Below, in pieces: positions 1 through 6,159 of a stretch of DNA of 29,431 nt. The stretch comes from a virus. The translations under genes were made by a program, and so were the position numbers. Location: positions 1 to 29,431 of the IMG/VR virus record IMGVR_UViG_3300020000_000339; one strand, written 5' to 3'. The notes under the pieces were generated by a model. That model ran no database searches, had not been told where the DNA came from, and saw nothing but the letters and a program-made list of their open reading frames with translations. Position 1 is the first letter of the stretch. Every line of letters starts with the position of its first letter.

Positions 1-315
1 ATCCATTACATCCTCAAAATCCACTTCAGGACAGGATTCAGAACAACTATCTGGCCTGTCCTCACGTGTTGAGCCTAGCACACACCCGTACCCGGCTTCA
101 ACTCGCTTTTCTGGACCTGTTTTGGTGGTTGTTTGTGGGAATGGTTCCCAAGTCTTTTCGTGTGGGAACTGTTTTCACAATTGCACTTGTTTTCTATGTC
201 TCCACTTGCCGATAATTACGACCGTGGGAAACATCCACATCACGGCGCGGCCTAAACCCTCGCCGTGGGACGGGGCTAGATTGTACGGGATTCTCTACCG
301 GAGAGGAAACCGTGG
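1..315. other. Gene-free left edge with repeated GTGGGAA motifs
   Basis: I see no convincing gene here. The longest open frames are rich in Cys, Arg and Pro, and one crosses the transposon junction, so they are not credible. The stretch holds GTGGGAA or a close variant at about 135-141, 162-168, 224-230 and 264-269. The series continues after the transposon at about 3317-3322. A hairpin-capable repeat, AGGACAG at 28-34 with CTGTCCT at 56-62, lies at the far left. ACGGGGC at 270-276 can pair with GCCCCGT at 315-321. The region may be regulatory DNA or structured RNA at a gene-cluster edge, but no function can be assigned. Confidence 0.45.
134..151 (-). promoter_or_regulatory. Operator-like palindrome, copy 1
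   Basis: Read on the minus strand this is TTGGGAACCATTCCCACA. It is a perfect inverted repeat of TGGGAA and TTCCCA around a 3-nt spacer. It matches the copy at 24639-24656 at every position except the 3-nt spacer. No clear -10 box follows it on either strand, unlike the other two copies. A degenerate site, TGGGAA-N3-TTTTCA, follows at 163-177. It is probably a binding site for a dimeric regulator; this is inferred from recurrence and symmetry only. Confidence 0.45.
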
Positions 316-323
316 CCCCGTGG

Positions 324-344
324 GGTAGTGGGTCAGTTTGAAAT
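324..344 (+). repeat. Left terminal inverted repeat of transposon
   Basis: Twenty-one bases starting GGTAGTGGGTCAGTTTG are perfectly matched, inverted, at 3292-3312. The GGT start is typical of IS1-family ends. The match can be extended two bases outward (322-323 with 3313-3314), but those bases overlap the target duplication, so the 21-bp boundary is preferred. Confidence 0.9.
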
Positions 345-353
345 CCACGGGGG

Positions 354-382
354 TTGAATGACTGCCCGGCGTAGCGCATCAT
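354..382 (+). promoter_or_regulatory. Candidate promoter for the KGG small gene
   Basis: TTGAAT at 354-359, a 17-nt spacer and CATCAT at 377-382 lie just inside the left inverted repeat. The -10 box is weak. The ATG at 389 follows after 6 nt, the same geometry as the two stronger promoters of this element, implying a leaderless transcript. Confidence 0.35.
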
Positions 383-388
383 AGAGAC

Positions 389-634
389 ATGACTAAACGC
401 TCAAGCACGGAACACGATTTCGCCGTGAATGCCTTTCGGGTAGTCGAGAAGGCCATCGGAGAGCACATGGACGGAACTCCGCTCGAAGACCCGGATGCTA
501 GCAAGAATCCTGCTGCGGTTGCGCTAGGAAGACTCGGCGGACAAAAAGGCGGGAAGGCGAGAGCAACGAAACTCTCGCCTTCAGAGCGCAAGGCCATCGC
601 ACAGAAGGCTGCCGCTGCACGATGGCATAAATAA
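389..634 (+). CDS. Small basic KGG-motif protein, transposon passenger
   Basis: This 81-residue protein ends in a Lys/Ala/Gly-rich segment (about residues 48-81) with LGRLGGQKGGKARA and then LSPSERKAIAQKAAAARW. Small bacterial proteins with this GG-x-KGG-KAR and ...AAxARW pattern are common, and their role is mostly unknown. The basic tail suggests nucleic-acid binding, but that is inference. The ATG has no Shine-Dalgarno sequence and lies 6 nt after a possible -10 box. The gene sits at the left end of the transposon, convergent with the 653-1174 gene and only 18 nt from its stop. It could be an accessory factor for transposition or an independent passenger. Confidence 0.7.
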   Translation: MTKRSSTEHDFAVNAFRVVEKAIGEHMDGTPLEDPDASKNPAAVALGRLGGQKGGKARATKLSPSERKAIAQKAAAARWHK

Positions 635-652
635 AAAATAAAAGCCACCCTT

Positions 653-1174
653 TTACTTCTCGACCAGTTCCGGCACTGGAAGGTCGTCCGCTTCGTAGGT
701 GTCGTCGTACTCTCCGGTCAGCATCGCATCTTTGGCAACTTGCCTCATGTCGTAATCGAAAAGCGGGAGAGTCGCGTTATAGATGTTGTTTAGGTCATAG
801 GAGCGCGTCTCTATTGCGTGCCGTCTCACGTCGTTTTTGATAGCTTCCAGGTTCTGCTGGAAAGCTTCGAACATCTGATCCGGCTTAGCAGTGCGAGGAT
901 CAACGTAGACGATGATCGGAAGCTCTAGTTGCTCTCCTACAATGCGCAACGCATGTTTAGCCCGCACCACGTTTCCTTGAGCATCCTTAAATTTTTCCTG
1001 CTGCAATGCGCGACGCATATCACGGATGCACAGCTCGCGCTGCGATGGAGGCTTACGATCATAGAGCTTGTGTTTGAGCGCATAGTCAGCTGCTGCTTCT
1101 GCGTCAATAGCGCTCGCTCCTTCTTGCTCGGCCCATTTATTCGCAATATCTACCATGTCTTCATAAAACGCCAT
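653..1174 (-). CDS. Partner protein of the XRE/ImmA gene, hypothetical
   Basis: This is a 173-residue soluble, acidic-tailed protein with no signal peptide or membrane segment. Residues about 28-75 read like a basic winged-helix or helix-turn-helix segment (DYALKHKLYDRKPPSQRELC followed by an arginine-rich helix and RAKHALRIV). The C-terminal third is aromatic and Asp-rich. It begins 14 nt after the stop of the XRE/ImmA gene, with GGAG upstream of the ATG at about 10 nt, so the two genes form one operon. The order of a regulator-protease followed by a small partner resembles toxin-antitoxin or stress-response modules. The role (substrate, toxin or co-regulator) cannot be read from the sequence. 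Confidence 0.7.
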   Translation of the reverse strand: MAFYEDMVDIANKWAEQEGASAIDAEAAADYALKHKLYDRKPPSQRELCIRDMRRALQQEKFKDAQGNVVRAKHALRIVGEQLELPIIVYVDPRTAKPDQMFEAFQQNLEAIKNDVRRHAIETRSYDLNNIYNATLPLFDYDMRQVAKDAMLTGEYDDTYEADDLPVPELVEK

Positions 1175-1188
1175 TTTTTGTGGTCTCC

Positions 1189-2313
1189 TTATTGAGTAGA
1201 AAGTTGAGGGATAGGCTGACCCCAGCCATCCGTAAATGCGAACTGTGTAACGAGATCACGCACTTTTGTCAGCAGTTTGCGATGTGCCGCAAAGCTAATT
1301 GCGCCGCGATGTTGTAGCTGTCCCACAATTATCCCCGGATGAATTTGTAGGCGCGTCGCCAAGTTGTTTATCCGCGCCTCAGAGTATCGCGGGGCGCACG
1401 CCCTAATAAAATCTTCCAGTTCGTGTCGGGGAACCAGCGAATTAGCGGCGTTAAAACTCGCACGCTCCTCCGCTTCATCATTTGGCGCTGATTGCAGATC
1501 ATCAAAAGAAAAAGCATCTTTGTGCTCAATGTGATCTAGTTCGTGCAGGAGGGCGAACCAGAACGAACCGATGTTGTCGAATCGAAGCGACATTGCGATA
1601 ACGGGGGATGCGGAGTCGAGCCAAAATGCCGCGCCATCAATTTTCACGTTAGGTAATGGTTCAACCACGACATAGCGGATGCCCGAGCAAGTCAAAAATG
1701 CGGGGACGCGATGCACAGCCTGAGTTTTAGCGGCCAAGCGCCGCAGTTCAGCTTTGAGCTTGGGGATACTGTTCTCGTTGAAAGCGGCTACGGGACATGC
1801 TTTTGCCAACTGCGTTGCTCTCGCCAGCCATGCCTTCTCCGCATTGTTCAATGACGATTCCTGAATCGTTCGTTTGAACGACGTGGCGAATGGCAGTTCG
1901 TAGGAATCCGGTCCCTGCTCCCAAAGCCCCTTATCGCTGAAAAATGACTCTAATTCTTGCCGCAGCTCTTCGGCGTTCCACGTTTCTGGAATCCAGCGCC
2001 GCTTCTGCATTTCCTTAATGGGGAAGCTAAAGAGTTCTGACCGTAAGACCACTCCCTGATCCACATAATCCGTTTGGGAGAGGCGGAAAGCGCTATCAAT
2101 GCCAAGCCAGTATTCAGCGCCCCGACCTAATACAACCCCCAACTCTTGCGCCAGTTCAGGTGACAACTGCCTTCTTCCGACTATCAGACTACTGATTTCG
2201 CTCGCCCTCCGGCCCATCACGTAAGCCAAGTCCGCCTGCGTCCACCCGCGCGTAAGTAGCTCATCCTTGATGTACTTAGCGACCGGAAATACCTTTTTCC
2301 CTACCTGTTCCAT
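1189..2313 (-). CDS. XRE (HigA-like) and ImmA/IrrE metallopeptidase fusion
   Basis: The protein is 374 residues long. Residues about 10-75 are a HigA-like helix-turn-helix (GWTQADLAYVMGRRASEISSL, then LSPELAQELGVVLG and YWLGID). Residues about 200-300 carry an ImmA/IrrE-type zinc peptidase core with HELDH at about 257-261 and a downstream acidic helix, DEAEERASFNAAN, that probably gives the third ligand. The C-terminus (IHPGIIVGQLQHRG) is typical of this fused family. Relatives of ImmA cleave repressors, and HigA-type domains repress their own operons. The likely job is therefore a self-regulated protease or regulator in a stress or defence module. It is the first gene of its operon. The -10 box ends 6 nt before the ATG, predicting a leaderless mRNA. 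Its specific substrate is unknown. Confidence 0.85.
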   Translation of the reverse strand: MEQVGKKVFPVAKYIKDELLTRGWTQADLAYVMGRRASEISSLIVGRRQLSPELAQELGVVLGRGAEYWLGIDSAFRLSQTDYVDQGVVLRSELFSFPIKEMQKRRWIPETWNAEELRQELESFFSDKGLWEQGPDSYELPFATSFKRTIQESSLNNAEKAWLARATQLAKACPVAAFNENSIPKLKAELRRLAAKTQAVHRVPAFLTCSGIRYVVVEPLPNVKIDGAAFWLDSASPVIAMSLRFDNIGSFWFALLHELDHIEHKDAFSFDDLQSAPNDEAEERASFNAANSLVPRHELEDFIRACAPRYSEARINNLATRLQIHPGIIVGQLQHRGAISFAAHRKLLTKVRDLVTQFAFTDGWGQPIPQLSTQ

Positions 2314-2319
2314 GCACCT

Positions 2320-2347
2320 ATTCTACTCCGCGCCGGGTGGCAGTCAA
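2320..2347 (-). promoter_or_regulatory. Promoter of the XRE/ImmA operon
   Basis: On the minus strand TTGACT (2347-2342), a 16-nt spacer and TAGAAT (2325-2320) precede the ATG at 2313 by 6 nt. It is divergent from the transposase promoter. The 72-nt gap between the two contains the perfect palindrome TTGTACAA at 2364-2371, a possible operator for the XRE protein. Confidence 0.6.
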
Positions 2348-2397
2348 GGCCAAAATATAAAAATTGTACAAAACACATATTTATTGATACTTTGCTA

Positions 2398-2426
2398 TTG
2401 ACGGAGGCATATCCCTCAAGCATAAT
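2398..2426 (+). promoter_or_regulatory. Transposase promoter
   Basis: TTGACG at 2398-2403, an exact 17-nt spacer and CATAAT at 2421-2426. The ATG at 2434 follows after 7 nt, so transcription should start at or within a base or two of the start codon. The spacer contains GAGG-N6-CCTC, a small inverted repeat that could bind a regulator. Confidence 0.65.
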
Positions 2427-2433
2427 GGTCACT

Positions 2434-3303
2434 ATGAATCGGCTAGACAGCGCGCAACAAGTCCAAGTCATTAAGTGCCTTTGCGAAGGAATGAGCATTC
2501 GGAGCACGGTGCGAATCACCGGCGTAGCAAAGAACACGGTCGTAAAGCTGCTCTGCGATATGGGTTGCGCCTGTGCTGATTATCACCATAGGAATGTGCG
2601 CAACCTCACAGTGCGCCGTCTTCAATGCGATGAAATCTGGAGCTTTGTCGGGGCCAAGAAGAAGAATGTCACAGCCGAACAAGAGCAGTTCGGATGGGGA
2701 GACGTTTGGACGTGGACTGCGATTGATGCCGACACGAAACTATGCGTAACGTATCACGTTGGCGACCGTGGCAAACACTCCGCATTCAGCTTCATGGACG
2801 ATTGCGCGTCTCGAATCAATGGCCGCCTACAGATCACCACAGACGCCCATAAGCCCTATCTCGCTGCCGTCGAGAAGGCGTTTGGAGGCGATGCCGACTA
2901 TGCTCAACTTCACAAAATCTATGGTGCTTCTGAAGCAAACGAGGCGCGATACAGCCCCGCCACCTGCATCGGCTGCGATATGAAGACAGTGAGCGGTGTA
3001 CCTGATCCTAAACACGTCAGCACGTCCTACGTCGAACGCCAAAATTTGAACATGAGAATGTCGATGCGGCGTTTCACCCGGCTAACCAACGGCTTCAGCA
3101 AGAAGGTTGAGAATCACGGTCATGCGGTAGCTTTGTACTTCGCTTACTATAACTTTTGCCGAGTTCATCAGACTCTCCGCGTAACGCCAGCGATGGAAGC
3201 CGGGTTATCCGATCATGTCTGGAGTGTGGAAGAGTTGGTATCGTTGATGCCAGAGCCAGAAGCCAAAAAGCGCGGCCCCTACAAGAAGGCAATTTCAAAC
3301 TGA
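2434..3303 (+). CDS. IS1-family DDE transposase
   Basis: The 289-residue transposase has an N-terminal helix-turn-helix (residues about 5-42, GMSIRSTVRITGVAKNTVVKLL). The catalytic core has apparent acidic residues D66 (CDEIWSFVGAKKKN), D137 (TTDAHKPY) and E201 (VERQNLNMR). The block VERQNLNMRMSMRRFTRL followed by FSKKVENHGHAVALYF closely matches the C-terminal part of IS1 InsB. Unlike classical IS1, which makes InsAB' by frameshift, this is a single continuous frame. The start at 2434 is chosen because the promoter places the transcript start there; longer in-frame starts would lie inside the promoter. The gene is intact and ends within the right inverted repeat. Confidence 0.93.
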   Translation: MNRLDSAQQVQVIKCLCEGMSIRSTVRITGVAKNTVVKLLCDMGCACADYHHRNVRNLTVRRLQCDEIWSFVGAKKKNVTAEQEQFGWGDVWTWTAIDADTKLCVTYHVGDRGKHSAFSFMDDCASRINGRLQITTDAHKPYLAAVEKAFGGDADYAQLHKIYGASEANEARYSPATCIGCDMKTVSGVPDPKHVSTSYVERQNLNMRMSMRRFTRLTNGFSKKVENHGHAVALYFAYYNFCRVHQTLRVTPAMEAGLSDHVWSVEELVSLMPEPEAKKRGPYKKAISN

Positions 3304-3312
3304 CCCACTACC
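3292..3312 (-). repeat. Right terminal inverted repeat of transposon
   Basis: Exact inverted copy of 324-344. It overlaps the last codons and stop of the transposase, so the coding sequence runs into the terminus. This is common in compact insertion sequences. Confidence 0.9.
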
Positions 3313-3351
3313 CCCCGTGGGAATGGGATCGGACGCGATCTCATCTCCCAA

Positions 3352-3846
3352 TCAACTCAGGCGCGCGTATTCCCCATACTTCTCCGCCGCAGCCTTGAAT
3401 CTTGCCTGTACCGCTTCATCACGATCACGGAAATAGCCCACCAACTCATCCCCAATCGTCACCTTCCATAGCCTCCGCAACTCCACCCAGGTCACGCCCA
3501 TCACACCTATGCCCTCGTGTGACCCAGCGCGATTCATTCCGTTTTGCTCGTGGCTGGCTTCTCTCAGGTTGTAACGCCGGCAATTGAGGCCACACCCGTC
3601 TCTATGGTCGATCACGGGCGCGGTTGATTCCCTCATCAGGAAACGATGTAGGCTAGTCGATCCCTTGTACGTTCCAGTGGTGGCGTAAAGACACTCTCCA
3701 CTCCTCTGCAGCGACCAACGACGCCACCGAACGAGCTCCCAATCAGACACATCTACGGCCGCAAAGTATCGTCCATCCCTACCCACAGGGACGAGCATGT
3801 AATCAGGATCAGGCATGGTGACGCCCATGAAGATCAGACTTGGCAT
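3352..3846 (-). CDS. HNH endonuclease with AP2-like C-terminus
   Basis: The protein has 164 residues. Residues about 18-50 match the N-terminal fold seen in phage HNH proteins (LVPVGRDGRYFAAVDVSDWELV). The HNH core runs over about 66-96, with LHRFLM, VIDHRDG and N-containing LNCRRYNLREAS. Residues about 112-162 resemble an AP2 DNA-binding domain (GVTWVELRRLWKVTI followed by a YFRDRDEAVQARFKAAAEKYGE helix). Such proteins are often free-standing homing endonucleases in phage genomes. The ATG at 3846 is chosen because a -10 box ends 7 nt upstream; internal ATGs at 3828 and 3816 are alternatives, and none has a strong Shine-Dalgarno sequence. It has its own promoter overlapped by a palindrome, so it seems regulated apart from its neighbours. 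Confidence 0.85.
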   Translation of the reverse strand: MPSLIFMGVTMPDPDYMLVPVGRDGRYFAAVDVSDWELVRWRRWSLQRSGECLYATTGTYKGSTSLHRFLMRESTAPVIDHRDGCGLNCRRYNLREASHEQNGMNRAGSHEGIGVMGVTWVELRRLWKVTIGDELVGYFRDRDEAVQARFKAAAEKYGEYARLS

Positions 3847-3853
3847 ACCGCTA

Positions 3854-3880
3854 ATACTACAGCTTGGGAACGCTTCCCAA
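3854..3880 (-). promoter_or_regulatory. HNH gene promoter with overlapping operator, copy 2
   Basis: The perfect palindrome TTGGGAACGCTTCCCAA occupies 3864-3880. On the minus strand its left arm doubles as a -35 box (TTGGGA, 3880-3875), followed after 15 nt by TAGTAT (3859-3854) and after 7 more nt by the ATG at 3846. The 15-nt spacing is short. On the minus strand 3864-3879 contains TGGGAAGCGTTCCCA, identical to the copy at 24640-24654. Occupancy by a dimeric protein would block this promoter. Confidence 0.5.
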
Positions 3881-4039
3881 TGAGGGTGTATGGAGACGAA
3901 CCGCCTCGCGCAACCCATCCGCCAACAAGATTGCCGCCGTTGGTGAGAGCGCGAACCGAGCATTTCCAAAATCCACGAAGAAAGCCCCGGCAGCGGGAAT
4001 CCACCTAATCTCTAGTGAATCAATATCAATTTTTTCCAT
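3857..4039 (-). CDS. Hypothetical small phage protein
   Basis: Sixty residues from MEKIDIDSLEIRWIP; the ATG overlaps the upstream gene's stop as TGATG, indicating translational coupling. The protein is mixed alpha/beta with a hydrophobic centre (AAGAFFVDFGNARFALSPTAAILLADGLREAV), no signal peptide and no recognised family. Its last codons lie over the palindrome and promoter of the HNH gene. Confidence 0.6.
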   Translation of the reverse strand: MEKIDIDSLEIRWIPAAGAFFVDFGNARFALSPTAAILLADGLREAVRLHTPSLGSVPKL

Positions 4040-4599
4040 CAGCCACCTACAGTGAAACCATGCAGCGTCAGGGAACATAGTTCGGAACCATCCCCAGGGT
4101 CAGCGTCTGGCGTGAACTGAGCAGCTACAGCGAAGATGTAAAGCGGATCAACCTCGGTGATGTTGCCTGGGTGCTGGTCCAGGTCTACGGCTGGCTGGGG
4201 GTTGCTGGCCACGTTGCTCTTGAATGTGCCCTGCAGCTTCCCGGATCCCGCCCAGATCAACAGGTCATGCCCCTGGATCATCCACATGGTCTCCGGTAGG
4301 TCGCCTACGCCGCCAATCGGTTCAGCAACCGACGACGCCAACGGCAACAGATCATCCAGGTTCTCCCCAGAGATGGCTTTAGACATGCCAAAGAGCGTCA
4401 AGGTGAGCATCCCAGGCACAGCAGCCTTTACGGTGCCCGTGGCCGTCACATCGAGCAGGACGAGCTCCAGATTGCTGCTACCCGGTACTGTGACCGTCGC
4501 CGGCACAAACTTTTCATCCCGAACCTTGAAAAATTCCGGGCTGGTGGAGGTGAGAGAGAGAGGCGCGGCCGCTGGTGCCTTGTCGATTGTGTCAGACAT
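4039..4599 (-). CDS. Hypothetical phage protein, beta-rich
   Basis: A 186-residue protein starting MSDTIDKAP; AAGGAG lies about 7 nt before this ATG, so this start is better than the upstream in-frame one at 4632. It is rich in Val, Thr, Leu and Pro, and reads as beta-strands (KFVPATVTVPGSSNLELVLLDVTATGTVKAAVPGMLTLTLFG). No catalytic motif or membrane segment is visible. The composition would suit a virion or binding protein, yet it lies in the minus arm away from the morphogenesis genes. Function unknown. Confidence 0.7.
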   Translation of the reverse strand: MSDTIDKAPAAAPLSLTSTSPEFFKVRDEKFVPATVTVPGSSNLELVLLDVTATGTVKAAVPGMLTLTLFGMSKAISGENLDDLLPLASSVAEPIGGVGDLPETMWMIQGHDLLIWAGSGKLQGTFKSNVASNPQPAVDLDQHPGNITEVDPLYIFAVAAQFTPDADPGDGSELCSLTLHGFTVGG

Positions 4600-4657
4600 A
4601 GAAATGCTCCTTGCTGGTGGATTGAGCAACATGGGTCCGACGCAAACCCACTATAGC

Positions 4658-4936
4658 CTAATTCAACGTATCCACAACCCTCACATCATCGTGCTTGTCG
4701 GGATCAACGACGCGCACACACTGAGCCACTTGGCCGCTCTCTGGATCCACGGGAAGCGCGAGAACACAACTCACCAAAACCATTCCAGGCGTTTGCTCCG
4801 CTCCGCCACGCCTACTCCCAAGCACAATGCTCGATTCCTTCACTTCGGCCACAAAACCAAAGATTTGCGACTCAGGCAGTGCCACCAAAATCTTGTTTCC
4901 CTTCGCCAACACGTTCCCCACTCGGTCCTTCACCAT
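4658..4936 (-). CDS. Small beta-barrel-like phage protein
   Basis: About 92 residues from MVKDRVGNVLAKGNKILVALPESQIFGFVAEVKES. The hydrophobic/Gly pattern (a turn followed by a KILVALP strand and FGFVAEV strand) looks like a small SH3-like barrel found in many phage hypotheticals. The start overlaps the stop of the upstream winged-helix gene; a GTG one codon earlier (4939) is an equally possible start. Coupled translation with that gene is likely. Function unknown. Confidence 0.65.
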   Translation of the reverse strand: MVKDRVGNVLAKGNKILVALPESQIFGFVAEVKESSIVLGSRRGGAEQTPGMVLVSCVLALPVDPESGQVAQCVRVVDPDKHDDVRVVDTLN

Positions 4937-5628
4937 CACGCAACCCCCATCTTTCGCTGAGATTCGGCTTTATGCTTCGCTTGACGCTCCCAAAATGCCC
5001 TTATCTCTTCGGGCGTAGGATCGGGAGTCTTTGGCCCTGTATACACGCCAACAGTGGCCATCATAGCCCGTCTGCAGCGATCCTCCGCCGCGTGGAGTTG
5101 GTGTTTCCCGCGCTTCGCGTCCCGAACTTTCCGCAGCAGCTTCCAGAGCCGGCCGTTTTGTTCGAAAAGTTTCCTCACCGCAGGAGAATTATTCGACTCC
5201 CGCGCGCTCGGCGCGAGGGATGTACTTGGTTTTAAGTTCTGTACTCTCTTCTCCCTGCAATTTTTTTCCGATGCTAAATTCAGGTCCCCACCATCCATGT
5301 CCAACAGTATGTAAAGGTTAGGGGCATTGCGGCATCTCTCAATCTTGAACCGCATAACGCGCATCACCTTGGCGTCGATCATCTCAATCACATGGTTGTA
5401 AATCGTCTTTTGCGACACACGCCGGCGACTCGCCAGAAGGCGCAGGGGTATGCGCTTCGAATGGCCCTGGATCAGGTGGAGAAACACAAGGTATGTGGAG
5501 AGTGCCTGGGGGCTCAAACGCCCCTGTACCCAGCGCGGGGCTTTGTCCCAACGTCTAGAATTGACGCGACTTTGATGTGATTTTGACTTGATTTTTGACG
5601 CGCGCGTTTGTACAATCGGTCTCAACAT
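4936..5628 (-). CDS. Winged-helix DNA-binding protein, replication type
   Basis: A basic protein of 230 residues. Residues about 38-90 form a winged-helix-like segment (LSPQALSTYLVFLHLIQG, then IPLRLLASRRRVSQKTIYNHVIEMIDAKVM), similar in layout to the N-terminal domain of phage replisome organisers and Rep-type initiators. The middle is low-complexity. Residues about 140-190 are a basic helical stretch that could bind DNA or a helicase. AGGAG lies 6 nt before the ATG at 5628; a GTG at 5646 is less well placed. A near-perfect palindrome lies just upstream. The gene adjoins the AT-rich gap at about 6040-6160, compatible with a role at an origin. A transcription-regulator role is the alternative. 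Confidence 0.6.
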   Translation of the reverse strand: MLRPIVQTRASKIKSKSHQSRVNSRRWDKAPRWVQGRLSPQALSTYLVFLHLIQGHSKRIPLRLLASRRRVSQKTIYNHVIEMIDAKVMRVMRFKIERCRNAPNLYILLDMDGGDLNLASEKNCREKRVQNLKPSTSLAPSARESNNSPAVRKLFEQNGRLWKLLRKVRDAKRGKHQLHAAEDRCRRAMMATVGVYTGPKTPDPTPEEIRAFWERQAKHKAESQRKMGVA

Positions 5629-5644
5629 GAGGCTCTCCTGTGCC

Positions 5645-5661
5645 ACTCGTTACTAGCGAGT
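5645..5661. promoter_or_regulatory. Palindrome upstream of the winged-helix gene
   Basis: ACTCGTTACTAGCGAGT is an 8-nt inverted repeat around a single central base with one mismatch, centred about 25 bp upstream of the ATG at 5628. Its position suits an operator, perhaps autoregulatory; this is inference. Confidence 0.35.
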
Positions 5662-5712
5662 AGGGGGGTTTGGATAGAAAAAACGAACTGGGTGATAACA
5701 GTTAGTTTGAGG

Positions 5713-5737
5713 GGGTCACGGGGTTCCGCCCGTGGCC
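5713..5737. terminator. Stem-loop after the 5739-5909 frame
   Basis: GGTCACGGG and CCCGTGGCC form a 9-bp stem with one wobble pair around GTTCCG. On the minus strand it follows the stop of the small 5739-5909 frame directly but lacks a good U-tract. On the plus strand six T residues follow only after a gap. It may be a weak terminator separating the 5909 and 5628 genes. Confidence 0.35.
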
Positions 5738-5738
5738 C

Positions 5739-5909
5739 TCATACTTTTTTAAAGCTGAAGTGAGCAAGAGAGCCGGCCAGGGTTTCGTCCTGGGGGATCA
5801 TTGCTTCACTTGACGATTGGAGAACACTTGGCCGGCGATCCGCGCACACTCGGCGCGATCTTCGCAGAATCTTTTTTACGTGGGAAATCGACTTGACTTG
5901 CTGAGGCAT
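5739..5909 (-). CDS. Possible small basic protein
   Basis: Fifty-six residues beginning MPQQVKSISHVKKILRRSRRV. GAAGGG precedes this ATG by about 6 nt, and an alternative ATG exists at 5927. The N-terminal half is strongly basic and could be a short helical nucleic-acid-binding segment. I recognise no family. It is isolated between hairpins and the coding status is uncertain. Confidence 0.35.
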   Translation of the reverse strand: MPQQVKSISHVKKILRRSRRVCADRRPSVLQSSSEAMIPQDETLAGSLAHFSFKKV

Positions 5910-5941
5910 ATTTTTCCCTTCAAACATCCTTGAGGGCGGAT

Positions 5942-5961
5942 GGGGGAGGGATGTCTCCCCC
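5942..5961. other. GC-rich hairpin
   Basis: GGGGGAG and CTCCCCC form a perfect 7-bp stem with a 6-nt loop. On the minus strand it lies in the leader of the 5739-5909 frame. There is no T-tract on either side, so an attenuator or RNA structural role is as likely as termination. Confidence 0.35.
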
Positions 5962-6039
5962 GACCCAATACACCGGGGATCAGCCGGCGTTTTGCCTCAT
6001 TCAGCTCCCCGCCGCCGCAAGCGGTAGAGGAAACCTAAA

Positions 6040-6159
6040 TCGAGAATATAGCTTTAAGTTTTGTGGGTAAGTTAATAAATTTTAAGAGATTAGATGTGAA
6101 CCTTGAACATTAACACCAATGTTAATGGAGAGAAAGCAATTCGCTTATTTGATCTTCCG
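6040..6159. other. AT-rich gap, candidate origin or promoter region
   Basis: No gene is visible. The segment is clearly more AT-rich than its surroundings (for example GTTAATAAATTTTAAGAG) and contains the perfect inverted repeat CATTAAC-N6-GTTAATG at 6108-6127. On the minus strand a TATATT box ends near 6045 but its -35 partner is poorly spaced. The place between the distal end of the early operon and the replication-type gene makes an origin or operator plausible. I could not find clear iterons. Confidence 0.35.

Larger units (their letters stand above)
316..3320. mobile_element. IS1-family transposon with three passenger genes
   Basis: The element spans about 324-3312 and is flanked by an exact 8-bp direct repeat, CCCCGTGG, at 316-323 and 3313-3320. 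This is the expected target duplication for IS1-type transposition. Its ends are perfect 21-bp inverted repeats beginning GGTAGTGGGTCAG. The transposase is at the right end, reading outward. Between it and the left end lie a KGG-type small gene and a two-gene minus-strand operon with an XRE plus ImmA/IrrE-type protein. Classical IS1 is under 1 kb, so about 2 kb here is cargo. The intact ends, target duplication and full-length transposase suggest recent insertion and possible activity. Removing the element restores one GTGGCCCCGTGGGAATGG junction. Confidence 0.85.

Noticed and set aside
122-382. Two overlapping open frames at the left edge
   Set aside because: Both cross the transposon junction, have Cys/Arg/Pro-biased composition and no ribosome-binding site or known motif.
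5713-5752. Intrinsic terminator on the plus strand
   Set aside because: The T-run is separated from the stem and no plus-strand gene lies upstream, so it was not called a plus-strand terminator.
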